Program-made: the position numbers and the translations under genes
Notes under the pieces: model-generated
Database searches by the model: none
Seen by the model: only the letters and a program-made list of their open reading frames with translations
What the model was told of the DNA's origin: nothing
In this document: piece by piece, positions 48,175 through 58,572 of the stretch
Position numbering within the stretch: the first letter of the stretch is position 1
Layout of the letters: each line of letters opens with the position of its first letter
Origin: Patiria pectinifera
Lineage: Eukaryota; Echinodermata; Asteroidea; Valvatida; Asterinidae
Assembly (NCBI GenBank): GCA_029964075.1
Contig: CM057136.1
Location: 2,728,001-2,792,000, forward strand
DNA length: 64,000 nt
Direction: 5' to 3'

Positions 48175-48730
48175 GAACGTACTCATGAAATGAGCAAAAC
48201 CTTACTTAAAGTGAAGAAAGGAGCGTCATCAAATATCCTGTGAAAGTATTCTGCCTGAAAAGGTTTCGTTCAGAAGAAAACAATCATGGAAGGCAGTTTT
48301 AAAAAAATGTGCCCGCAGACACATTTTTTTTTTCAAAAAGAAGATTACCCACCACCAAGCCCTCAACATCATGTTCGTACATGAACACTTACTAGCTGAA
48401 TGAGAATCATGTCGCGAGTGCTGATCCAGGGATTATACGCACGAGAGGGTGTACACGTACATTCAAAATATGAAACGACAAAGTTTGAATGGGAATGGCT
48501 AGCAACAGAATCCACTTTCAAGCCCAAACAAATTGTGAATCGTTTTTTCCTCGTTTTTCTCAAAATGTCAAAATGTATAGAGTCCACTGAGCTGAAACTT
48601 CAACAGGGTTAATCGTTGTGAACCTTTTAAGATTTTGAGCAATATTGTTGCCTCAAACGAAGCAAATGCAAAAAAAAAAACCCAAAATTTATTGTACCAT
48701 GGGTTCCCGTATTACATCCAGTTTGGGCTC
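48175..48730 (+). mobile_element. Diverged family E-like element
   Basis: Order of blocks as in family E: AAGAAAACAATCATGGAAGG, an inverted GTGCCCGCAGACACATT, GAGCTGAAACTTCAACAGGG, then TTTTAAGATTTTGAGCAATA and TTGTTGCCTCAAACGAAGCA. The ends are too worn to define. Confidence 0.5.
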
Positions 48731-49277
48731 TTTTCCAAGAGGTGTCACACTTAATTTTGAAAATGTATTCAAAATTTGGTTGATTTGATCTTGAATCTTT
48801 TAAGTTAATTATCAGTCATCACATTGAAAACTTCATGCCTTCGTGAATTTTAATTTTCATAAGTTCCTGATAAACTGAAGTGTTTAATATGAGCTCATGT
48901 GAGAGTGGGTTGGGGAACATGCAATGTTGAATTGTTTACGTATGTTAAAATTGCTACTTATCCAAAGATGATGAAAATTCTATATGAATAATGATACACT
49001 AAGGTTGGCAAAGCAGTACTTATCCCCCCCCCCCTCCCCCCCTTCAACTGCCGTGACCTGCAAGTCCGAATCCAGGGGCACGAAGGAGTTTAAATCCCCT
49101 TTGGGCTGAAAAAAATAAGCCATTTAAAACGTAAGCTTTAAACCGTAAAATATAGAGCAGATGATTTAAATACAGGGTGAGTAAAAAAAAAACAACCTAA
49201 ACCCAAATGGAGCTTCTGATTTGTTTTTAGGGGTTCTGCGTATAGCGCGTTTGAGATCTAGGATGGAAAAGCCCAAG

Positions 49278-49768
49278 TTAAAGAGGTTGTGGAATGCTCG
49301 AAGACAACTCCATCATTTTTCGGGTATATGTGGCCTAAGGTGTGATGAAATAAAAACGACTATTGTTTCTGTCATAAAATGAGTACAAAAGGTACTTTTG
49401 AGAGCTGTTTTTGAGGTCCTGTTTCGACCCGAACGTGCAATTTGTGTAAAAGTCGTCGTTGGGGGCAGCAAACAAAACATAGTAAATTGTGACGTAATAA
49501 ACAGGACTCGTTTGTATTACGCTGCATCGGGAGTCCTGTTTATTACATGTACGTCACGATTTACTATTTTTGTTTGCTGCCCCCAACGACGACTTTTACA
49601 CAAATTGCACGTTCGGGTCTAAACAGGACCTGAAAAACAGCTCTCAAAAGTACCTTTTGTACTCATTTCATGACAGACATAATAGCCTTTTTTATTTCAT
49701 CACACCTTAGGCTACATATACCCGAAAAATGACGGAAATGTCTTTCGAGCATTCCACAACCTCTTTAA
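49278..49768. mobile_element. Family F foldback element flanked by TTAA
   Basis: The arms, about 230 bp each, are near-perfect reverse complements from TTAAAGAGGTTGTGGAATGC to the matching GCATTCCACAACCTCTTTAA, meeting near 49525. They include TGTTTGCTGCCCCCAACGAC and its inverse. Host element D has the empty-site order AGCCCAATTCATAAGC in copy 2, against AGCCCAAG-TTAA-[F]-TTAA-TAGCTTCC here. This shows insertion at TTAA with duplication. Confidence 0.92.
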
Positions 49769-49991
49769 TAGCTTCCTTTTAAAAAGAATCATTCAAATCG
49801 CTCTTGTAATTTACCAGTTTAATAATTTTGTCCACGGATCACAATAAAGGCAGGTAATATTTCAGTAAAACGAAGACAATTCACATATCAGAAAACAACA
49901 CATCAGAACACTCTCACAAACATGATAACTGGCACTTATAACCTTTATTTCAACACCTTCTGCGTGCAATGTTAAAACAACATGCTTCATA

Positions 49992-50195
49992 ATGTCAAGA
50001 GTTTATATAGTCTTGCTCTGTCTTGTACCTGTACTTGGCTACCCTGGAAACTTACAGGATTATTCTGATATCGATTTCATGTTAGGACATGGATTCATGT
50101 TACTGAAATGTCACGTACGGTACCTTATCCGTAGACACAATTTAAAAGTGTGTTTGTGTTCAAAATTCCACACCTGGAAAAGTACATGTACATGA
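49992..50195 (+). CDS. Small open frame with signal-peptide-like start inside element D copy 3
   Basis: The frame starts MSRVYIVLLCLVPVLGYPGN, a textbook-looking secretory signal with a small-residue cleavage site, then an acidic DYSDIDF stretch, then runs into element D arm sequence to the stop. Only the first 40 or so codons are unique to the loop insertion. It may be a captured host exon fragment or chance. No family is recognised. Confidence 0.25.
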   Translation: MSRVYIVLLCLVPVLGYPGNLQDYSDIDFMLGHGFMLLKCHVRYLIRRHNLKVCLCSKFHTWKSTCT

Positions 50196-50349
50196 GTGAT
50201 TTCAATGATTCTTTTACAAAGAGAGCTTATTATTTGGGCTTTCACATCCGAGATCTGGAAAGCGATACATGTAGAACTTCCTTTAAAAATATGCGACGCC
50301 ATTTGGGTTTCTTTTTTTAAACTCTGGGAGGAGATTCTACGTGTTACTT

Positions 50350-50453
50350 GGTGCTTTTTGAAGTCCTTGTCCCTCCATGGGTTTTCCTGGAATGTCATTC
50401 TTTTGGGGTTTTTCCTCCCACCTCTATATCTGTAATTTCCTTCTTTGTCTTAA
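50350..50453 (+). repeat. SINE body fragment
   Basis: GTCCCTCCATGGGTTTTCCT, GGGGTTTTTCCTCCCACC and TTTCCTTCTTTGTCTTAAG match the body of the SINE at 28423-28690, without a tRNA head. It runs directly into the left arm at 50454. Confidence 0.5.
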
Positions 50454-50827
50454 GACAACATAAGTTTGTGGTAGCACCATGTGAATAAATCTCTTTGTGA
50501 GTATGTGTGGTTCTGCAAAGAACCGGAGGGACTCAAAATATGGGACGCCATTTGGGCGCCTATGGGTCACCTATACCCTGAGCTCCTTCCCCTTTGCCCC
50601 TCACTGTGTACTGACACGCTCCAGTGATCATCCAGCATCCCTCAGTCAACTTGCATCCTGTCTCAGCTTCGCCGGTTTCGAGTTTCACCAGTTTGCATCC
50701 TTCTCACGCCTCACCGCACCCATCCTTATAACATCGCATCATCGTTGGAATCCCTCATTCTCCTGACGACGCATACTCACAAAGAGATTTATTCACATGG
50801 TGCTACCGCAAACTTATCTTGTCTTAG
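50454..50827. repeat. Inverted-repeat element with a histone-type stem-loop in its left arm
   Basis: The left arm (about 50454-50509) and right arm (about 50769-50827) are inverted copies of CAAACTTATCTTGTCTTA / GATTTATTCACATGGTGCTA sequence. Just inside the left arm, on the - strand, is GGTTCT-TTGC-AGAACC (50509-50524): a 6 bp stem with a 4-base loop, then ACACATACTCACAAAGAGA. This is the layout of a replication-dependent histone mRNA 3' end. The interior has no histone coding sequence that I can see. Confidence 0.7.
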
Positions 50828-51234
50828 AATCTTTCCACCATGCAAACCTTCAAATCCCATCTTCTTCGTCTTGCAAGGACCCCACTGAAACCATGGATCC
50901 TCTTCACAAAGATAAACGACTACCCCAAATTTCTGGATAGAGGCGTGATATGGCACTGGTGCGAGTGTGCGAGACTTAGCGTGCGACTGCAGTCTTTCAG
51001 TGGTCAAATTTCTGTCAGGACGCGCAGAGAGCGGCATATTGCGCATGTAGACAAACCGTTTCGTGCATTTTGTACACAATCTCAGATGAATCGTTTATCT
51101 TTGTATAGAGGATCCGTGCTGAAACTAAAGTTGGAAAATTTACGTACGTGTGTGGGATACCCTGGCTGAAAGCCAAATAATAAATAAATATATACTTTCA
51201 TTATACATCTGATAGCAGCCGTCTGTGTAATCTT

Positions 51235-51781
51235 TTAAAGAGAAAGTTAAGTACAAAGTACATCACTGGCATTTGCTGTAATTTTCAGAAATGAACCATT
51301 TGAGGGGTTAATATATTAGATCAAAATTTGTTACACTGACATGTTTGAAATTTTTGTTCGAAAATGCTGGAAAAACGAAGAAAAACAAAAATGTTCAAGT
51401 ATAGTCTGGTTCCCTGACTCCACTAAAGATAAAATGGATCAATTCCCAGATGCCGGAAAATTGTAAGGTAAGGGAACAAGTCTAGCTGGTCTGCAACCGT
51501 TCATGAATATGTAACCAAGAGCAAACAAAGTTTGAACTGAATAAAAAATGGTAAATTTGGAGCAGTAGTTGCAAAATAGTTAGGTTTTTCCAACGGTGGT
51601 TGGCCGACCACCATTGGAAATGTATACAAAAATACCATTTTCTTGAAAATGACTTCACACCAGGTGCCATAATTTTACAAGATGCTTTAGAATGTCATTT
51701 ACCAACATCCTAGTAAGGTATTTCGTAAAAACTTGGTAGTTTTATTTTTCGATGTTTGCAAATGTTGTACTTTCCCTTTAA
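51235..51781 (+). mobile_element. Family A miniature element, copy 6
   Basis: TTAA at 51235-51238 and 51778-51781. Left end AGAGAAAGTTAAGTAC...CATCACTGGC; right end GCAAATGTTGTACTTTCCCT. Central sequence CCAACGGTGGTTGGCCGACC then ACCATTGG keeps most palindromic pairs with changes on both arms. Closest to copy 4. Confidence 0.9.
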
Positions 51782-53159
51782 TATGCATCCCTTAATTATT
51801 ACTCATTACAAATTAAATCGACTTCGAGAGATTGTCAAGAGGCTCAAGTGTCACGGGTATTTCAGTTAGCGCTCATTTCATTTAGCCATCCAGTTACTGT
51901 CAGTTGTGTCATCACCTTACTCCTTACCGCCAGACACAGTGTGATTATTCATTAAAAGCAAAATGCCAAAAAGCCAATGTATATGTCCGACCCCACTAGT
52001 ATGTTATCACCGACGCTGACGTTAAGAAAAAATTAAGAAGTGCTGAAGATTTCTTGAGGGCTCATGTCGGAGATATAATGTACACAGCAATGGTTGAATA
52101 TATCAACAAGATAGAACAAGGATTGCGCGTGATAAATGATATTGACATGTCTACAGATTGTATCCGCATGCGGTGCGCATAGCGATGATTAAATACCGCC
52201 CAGGCCCAGCCATTAGCCAATGAGTAACCTGCTCTGTCTCCAAGATGCTCCAATGCATGATGGGAAAGGTCAAGGGTCAAGTATGGTTCTCAAACCCCGT
52301 CGTCTTGTGCCGCAGGCCGAGGGGTTTTTGGCACACTGTTGTGCTTGCCAAATTGAATTTATCTCGAAAGGATTGATTTGGTTTTAAATGTCTACCCGGG
52401 GGACGGAAGTGAAATTATTGATGTCAGAAGAGTGCATTGTTGTTGCAAGTCGGAGCCCAGGTTCCATTTATTTGGCAAAATAGCCCCCTTGAAATAATTT
52501 ATGAAACATACAAATATTTGTAAATCCACATTAAAATGAAACACAAATCCTCCCTAAAATATGATCTAAAATTCAGTACTGAAACCCCCCCCCCCAATTT
52601 TTTTACCAAAACACAAAGCACCCCCACAATGTTTTTCATTTTAAATTTTGGATTATAAAAATTACTGACGTGATGTACGTGTAAACCTCATGTTCATTGT
52701 AGTACAGTACAGTAATTATGCAGAATGCCATTCGTACCGGCATATTGATGTAATTGTTTCCCAGACTAAAGGCTTCTCCTCTTTTATTTTGTCAATGCCC
52801 GAGGGGCTCGGCATTTTCTTGAAGTAATTAGTGATAAATTATGCATACAGGCTATGGAGTGGTCACGCTATACTCTCCTGCATCCTGTGTGTACCGGTAT
52901 GCGTAGATGTACAAGCTGAACGGGCCGCCCTTGGCCCTTTTAACGATTCAGCTAATAAGCCAGGCGAGCGCTCTTGCATTGGATAGTGCTGAGTGATTCT
53001 GATTTGGTGTTTTCTAAAGAGGAAACTTGATCCTGATTCTGTCTCCGCGGAGGGTGCGGAAAGAAAAGTAACCAAATTGAAGTGGGGAAGCGGGGAAGCG
53101 TGGGTACCGGTATACATACAGCTATGTGTACAGTACCTCAGAAAGTCTGCAAATTATTT
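51782..53159. other. Stretch without recognisable gene
   Basis: No gene is supportable. A C run lies at about 52586-52595. Confidence 0.4.
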
Positions 53160-53412
53160 TTAAAGGTAGAGTCTATCATTTGTCATTTGTGCATTTTGTT
53201 CGTTTGAAGTGCACAAAAGTGCTCAAAATCTACAGAAGGTACATGCTGAACAACTAACCTGATGAGGTTTCAGCTCAGCTTCAGCTGTATATTTTGAGAA
53301 AAACAACATTCTAGGATCTCGATTTCAAATCAAAAGTTGCTGAATCATGTTTTGAATTGGGCCTGAATTCAGCATTTTCACTAGCTGATTGCAGCTATGC
53401 GATGTCGCATAA
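53160..53412 (-). mobile_element. Family E fragment (left part only), copy 2
   Basis: Starts TTAAAGGTAGAGTCTATCAT and runs through GCTCAGCTTCAGCTGTATAT and GTTTTGAATTGGGCCTGAAT, matching 58797 onwards. It stops in the GCGATGTCGC hairpin region and joins family F sequence. Confidence 0.8.
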
Positions 53413-53631
53413 ACGAGTCCTGTTTATAGCACGATTTACTGTGTTTTGTTTGCTGCCCGCAACGAATACACAAACTAACTACTGACGGAAATTTCCAACG
53501 GTGCTTCTCAAAAGTACCCTTTGTACTCATTTCATGACAGAAACAATAGTCGTTTTTATTTCATCACACCTTAGGCTACATATACCCCAAAAATGACGGA
53601 AATGTCTTCGAGCATTCCACAACCTCTTTAA
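53406..53631. mobile_element. Solo arm of a family F foldback
   Basis: From about GAGTCCTGTTTATAGCACG to CCACAACCTCTTTAA it matches one arm of 49278-49768. A few diverged patches include AACTAACTACTGACGG, which resembles family E. It ends at TTAA 53628-53631, which is also the start of the next element. Confidence 0.8.
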
Positions 53632-54195
53632 AGCTGGTTAGAGTACATTTGCAGCTATCCAAAAAGTAACTAACAAAATTATTGTTGAAAATCATACTTG
53701 GTTTAACGATAGTAACTGCACTAAACTCCCTGTGAAATTATTCTTCCTGGCATGCTGTCGTTTTGAAGAAAACAATACAAGAAGGTCATTTCCAAACTCC
53801 AAAGATGCGTCTCAAGACGCATTTTGAAAATTTCTGTTGGTAGTTCGTTTTTAATTCGGCGAAGCCGTGAATGGGTGCGCGCTAGCATTGACATGACGCA
53901 CACATGCCCGCGGTTGCTATAATTCGTCGGTTGAGTGCGTGACTTCGCCTAGCTGCAATCGGCCGAATGAGAACATGTCCCATACGCTGATTTCAGGCAC
54001 AATTCAAAACAACTTTTGAATTGAAATCGAGATCCTAGAATATTGTTTTAACTCGGAATATATACAGCATTCACTGATCTAAATTTCATCAGGTAAGTAA
54101 TAAGCACCCTTCTTTAGATTTTGAGCACTGTTGTTGCTTCAAAAAAATAATAATAAATGCACAAACGACCAAAATTGAAAACACTCTACCTTTAA
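53628..54195 (+). mobile_element. Family E miniature element, copy 3
   Basis: TTAA-AGCTGG at left (53628) and CTCTACCTTTAA at right (TTAA 54192-54195). Interior in the order of copy 1, with its own short hairpin GATGCGTCT / AGACGCATT (about 53802-53822). The left TTAA is shared with the solo F arm. Confidence 0.85.
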
Positions 54196-54695
54196 TACGG
54201 TAACCAAATATTCCATAATTAAACGTGGGCAGATTTTTTGTTCGATGTCTCTTTTGAAAGTACATTAAAAACAGCACGCGGCGAGCAACTTTAACCTTTT
54301 ATTTCAAATGATACAAACACAGGAATTGCTTTTCCCATGGGTTCATATAGCCGCCGACCCGTGGCCGTAATTTCCTCACTTCACAATGTTTGCCTTGAAA
54401 TAAGACCTCTAGAAATTGTCCAATAAAGAGCACAATTCAAGAACCGTTGGGAAATTATGTAGACATCACTTCTGGGCTCTCCATAGACTGAAGGGACAAT
54501 ATGTTCAGGTCCGGAAAAATTGGCCCGTTGGAAGAAAATTTAGTGTGAAAAAAAGTAGTTTAAGCTATGGTCGCGTTCGAATTGAACTTCAGTTTGTAAG
54601 AAGTTACTGTACTACGAGTGATGAATATTCTGTTGTGGTTATTCTTCCATGCATCAACAATTGGATGAATGTCAGCCCCCTCAGAAAGTCGTTCA

Positions 54696-54748
54696 TTAAC
54701 CCTAACTCCCTAGGCCTGTTTTTGCTAGGATGCAACCTCAGTGTGTGA
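54696..54748. mobile_element. Family G end fragment, copy 5
   Basis: TTAA then CCCTAACTCCCTAGG and TTTTGCTAGGATGCAACCTC match the right end of 32081-32498 in inverse orientation. The homology stops after about 50 bases. Confidence 0.75.
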
Positions 54749-54749
54749 A

Positions 54750-54991
54750 CATGTAACTGGGTTCACCCACGCGTGATCTCGGTGCATGAATAACCTGCCC
54801 TTCCGACTGATCCAAGAATTCCCACTCATTTCTTCAACAAAACAGCTTTCGAGTGTGTTTCGCAAAGGCCTAGCGGACATTGATTCCTGCAAAACGTATT
54901 CCCAATCATCTTGGATGTCATTCCGTGCGACGTCTAACTCCCCGCTTTTTGCTAGCATGACTGTGAGCAGAACGGGAACTTCCGGTGACAT
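54750..54991 (-). CDS. Possible coding exon on the - strand
   Basis: From an ATG at 54991 the frame is open for about 80 codons with protein-like content (MSPEVPVLLTVMLAKSGELD at the start, later CFVEEMSGNSW and HRDHAWVN). An in-frame stop lies a few codons upstream, so this would be a start exon or begin at an acceptor in GTCACCGGAAG. GC content is higher than the flanks. The + strand is also open here, which lowers confidence. No family is recognised. Confidence 0.3.
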
Positions 54992-55510
54992 CAGATAATC
55001 AGAAAACAATTAGGATAACTGGATTTTGGAATCTCCGAGTTTACCCACTTCTTATTTTCCTCGAAGCTGTGTGGGGGTGGCTTTTCCTGCATTTTTTTTT
55101 TTTTAAACCTACCATTTTATACTGAATGGCCCAAATTTAATGACGTTTGATAAATGCATCCCAGTTGCGTGAGAGAGGCTTTTAAGACATCGTTTTCCAT
55201 TAATTCCTCTTTCTATATATGCCAGCTGATTGCATCAAACTGACAAATCTCTTGTCTACTCCCCAAAACCTCTTGGCGAGGAACAAGTGGATGTTATCTT
55301 TGCTGAGGCTTTCAGAGGCTTAGATGTTTCTTTTCACTTATCCTGAGTCTTCATGTGGATAGATTTGCAGTTCAGTTACAAATTGAGTTGATAACAATTG
55401 TCCATTGGTATTAAATTGCCTTGCTTTTATTGCAAAGTGGAACAGATGTTTCTGTGACAACTACGATCAAATGATGATTAAGTTGCATACATACAGTGTA
55501 CATCAACTCC

Positions 55511-55843
55511 TGCAAACATGCATTCTGTGCCAAGTTGTCTTTTCAATCAAAATCAATCAAGTGACTGTTTTCAACAGTTGAGAATTCCCAGCCTACCTGT
55601 ATATAAAGCAGGATTGACTGGCTGTGACTGTTAATGTAACTTGATACAGCTATGCTTAGACTGTGGGTGATTGATAAGCCAGCTGTGCCCACAACTTGCC
55701 TGCTTTAGTCTGTTGACTGAGTTTGACTAGTCACAGTGCTTGCTTGATAACTGCTGGTGACTAGCCTGTGTTAAAAGCATAGCAGGGGAAGTGGATGGAA
55801 ATATTGACTGTCTGTGATTGTTTAAGTAGCAGGAGGGTTAAGG
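55511..55843 (-). mobile_element. Family H motif-iterated element, copy 2
   Basis: Reverse-strand homologue of 23645-23970: AGCAGGATTGACTGGCTGTG, TGGGTGATTGATAAGCCAGC, GTCTGTTGACTGAGTTTGAC. It ends AGCAGGAGGGTTAA. The motif TGACT(G)..TGTGACTG is iterated throughout. Confidence 0.8.
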
Positions 55844-57064
55844 AATTTAAACAAAATGTTCTGTGAGGTACCGTTGGTTCCAATACTACAATTTGTCAAA
55901 ATAAAATGAACTGTGACATTAAATAAAACTTTGACATCAATTTTTATAATTTAAGAGGTTTTTGCTCTTGTTTATGTGATAGGCTATTCATTAAATTAAG
56001 CTTTAATAACAATTGGGCTAGATGTACATTTTTTTTGTTAGACAATGTTTTTACTTAGAGTAATTGATATTGGCTATGGAATTAATCCATACACGCAGTG
56101 ACAAACCGTTATATTAGAAAGGGTTTCAATTTTGAAAATGGGTCAAGGGAAGGATTTCTAATTTTGCAAATTCAAGCTGAGCAGACGTTCTGTATGTTAA
56201 AATATTTATATGCCTGTGTTCATGTACCGGTACTGGTATGTACACGTACATGTACGTGTACATTGTACACCCACACATACCGGTACTGTGTTTTTGATGC
56301 ATGCACATTTGTAAAATGGAATGCTGTCATGCATAACTGTCGCCCTCTGGCATACATGTAAATCCATAGTCCATAGTCACACCTGTCATAACATTTCAGC
56401 ATGTACATGTACATGTAGCATACTGAAGGCTCAAAATAGATACAGCTCAATGCTCCCTGGTGAGTTAAAAATGCTGTCTGCTGCCCTCACTTGGTAGAAT
56501 ATGGTTGTGGTGTAATTATAAAACTCTACATGTAGGCCAGTGATAAAGAAATACGATGTAGGCAGTCCATAGACATGTGTACGTGTACCGGTACATGTAC
56601 CGGTAGTGTACATGTACATGTACTTAAATACTTTATTGGATGTTTGGTTTTGTACATGTACCGGTACCGTAGTTTAAAATTTCTACCATGTGTGGAAACT
56701 GATGAGAGAATATAGATGAGAATTTTTGGATAAATTTTTTGGATAAAAATACGAAACTACCGTTCCCCCGGTAAGATGTACCGGTACGTCTTATAGTAGT
56801 TGGGATCGGTGTGCACATGTGTATACATGTATATTGGAGAAGGGGCCATTAAAATGTAGGTTATTTTCTTTACAAAAGGTGGGCGAGGGCTGATGTCATC
56901 TGATGGAAAAATTGCACACCAGTTTTCATATGTTGCTATACTTGTCCGTTACCATTCAGCATTCCAGACTCAAGAACCATTAAATTTCAATATGTACATG
57001 TTTGGTCTGGGAGCTTAAGCCAATGTGAAAAATTCCTGGATGTCCGCGCCGACGTACATGAATA
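55844..57064. repeat. Spacer dense in ACATGTAC / ACCGGTAC palindromic tracts
   Basis: Tracts at about 56224-56286, 56400-56420, 56577-56625, 56651-56668 and 56775-56790 consist of overlapping ACATGTACATGTAC and TACCGGTA words, every one self-complementary. No coding signal; short open frames here simply translate the repeat. Confidence 0.7.
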
Positions 57065-57150
57065 CAGGCATGCAACTTATCCTTGCATTGGCTGGTTTCC
57101 TCTTTTATTACTTTGTTACCCTCTTGTGTGAATTGAAAGAATTTGAATAA
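57065..57150 (+). mobile_element. Family J fragment, copy 4 (left end)
   Basis: CAGGCATGCAACTTATCCTT then TTTCCTCTTTTATTACTT matches the left half of J copies; the right half is not recognisable. Confidence 0.5.
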
Positions 57151-57488
57151 TTTCAAATTTGACAAACACTTCGGAGTGCAGAAAGTCTCGTAAAGCTTGA
57201 AATGTCATCTTTTTTTGGGTGACTTTTCAGTTGTGGTCCTGCTAATGGATCTTGTTTTGTTTTTTAAAATTCAGTGATAGACCAGGGAGTAAAACAAGTT
57301 GACTTCATATGAAGCATAAATATGTTTAGAACAGTGTTGGAAATAATGTTTATTTGTGCAAATTTGTTCAATTACGCTGGACTTTGCTTTCCAAGGAATA
57401 AGACATTTTTAGAAGAACTTTGACCGTATTCTGTGTCTTGTCAGAAATCATTTGAAAGACTAGACCGTGTCGGGGGGGGGGGGGGGGG

Positions 57489-58008
57489 TAAAGGGAAAAT
57501 ACAACATTTGCAAACATCAAAAAATAAAACTACCAAATCATTTTGAAATACCTTGCTGGACTGTTAGTGAATGACAGTGTAAAGCATCCTGTAAAATCAT
57601 GGCATCTGGTATACTGTCATTTTCAAGAAAAGTGGTATTTTTGTATCAATTTCCAACGCTGGTCGGCCGACGTTGGAAAAAAACAGGCTTTTTTTCCAAA
57701 TACTGGCCCCAATTGACCATCGCACTTGTTTGCAATCGATTACGCACCTATGAACGGGTACAAGCCATCTAGACTGGTTCCCTGACCTTACAATTCCCCA
57801 ATGTATGTAAACTGCTTTGTTTCTTCTTATATGGAGTCAGGGAACCAGACTACAGGAAAATGATCATTTTTCTTGGTTTTTATAGCATTTTCGAACCAAA
57901 ACCTCAAAAAAGTCAGTGTAACTATATTTGCTACATATATTTCCAACCCCCCAATTCCATCCATTTCTGAAAATTACAGCAAAAGCAAATGATGTATATT
58001 CCCTTTAA
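57489..58008 (-). mobile_element. Family A miniature element, copy 7
   Basis: Follows a G run (57471-57488) that has replaced the first base of TTAA. The right TTAA is at 58005-58008. It is nearly identical to copy 1 (48-568) through most of its length. The central palindrome is partly deleted (CGCTGGTCGGCCGACGTTGG). Confidence 0.9.
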
Positions 58009-58429
58009 GGGTAGGAGTATAAGGGAGGGGGGAGGTGCAGAAGGGTTTGAGGAAGATGCTCGGTTTATAAGGAGTTGATGAAATCGGCCTCGTGATTAGC
58101 ATTACATGCTTGGGCCCTAGCTGCAGTAATGAAGGCGTGGGTACTTGAGTGTGTTCTGCATCATATGGTTTGACGTAGATATATCGGCTAATTATGCCGG
58201 GAAAGTGGGGCCATGTTTAAGGGAAAGGAGAATGATGATGGTAATGCGTACACTGTAGAAAATGGTTCTGAGAAATAGAAATAATATTGGAAAGGATATT
58301 TCTTATTGTAATCATGTACATACGTGTATAGTCAGTTTGTATTTTGGGAATTAAAGCAAAAAAATAAGTTTTTGCAATTTTTTTTATGGTTAGAATGGGA
58401 GTATTTGCCCTTTCTTAGTCTACAAAACA

Positions 58430-58572
58430 GGCATGCAACTTTTCCTCGGATCAGCTGATTTCCTCTTTTTTTCACTTCCCATGTGTGCCATTGAAAATAG
58501 AAAAACAATGTACAAAGTCTTGGAAAAATTTGCATTTCCTCTTTTTTTGTGATTTCCCAGTTGCATGCCTGA
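58430..58572 (+). mobile_element. Family J miniature element, copy 5
   Basis: Ends CAGGCATGCAACTTTTCC and CCCAGTTGCATGCCTG are inverted. Interior GTACAAAGTCTTGG and TTTCCTCTTTTTTTG as in the other copies. Confidence 0.85.

Larger units (their letters stand above)
49171..50330. mobile_element. Family D foldback element, copy 3, carrying insertions
   Basis: Left end TACAGGGTGAGTAAAAAAAA. The right arm ends in GCCATTTGGGTTTC near 50312, with the terminus worn. Two insertions enlarge it from about 530 to about 1160 bp: foldback F at 49278-49768, and unrelated sequence at about 49895-50125 in the loop, which carries a signal-peptide-like open frame. The arms otherwise match copies 1 and 2. Confidence 0.8.

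Noticed and set aside
49398-49622. 74-codon + strand frame
   Set aside because: It lies within and across the centre of foldback F; both arms give mirrored peptides.
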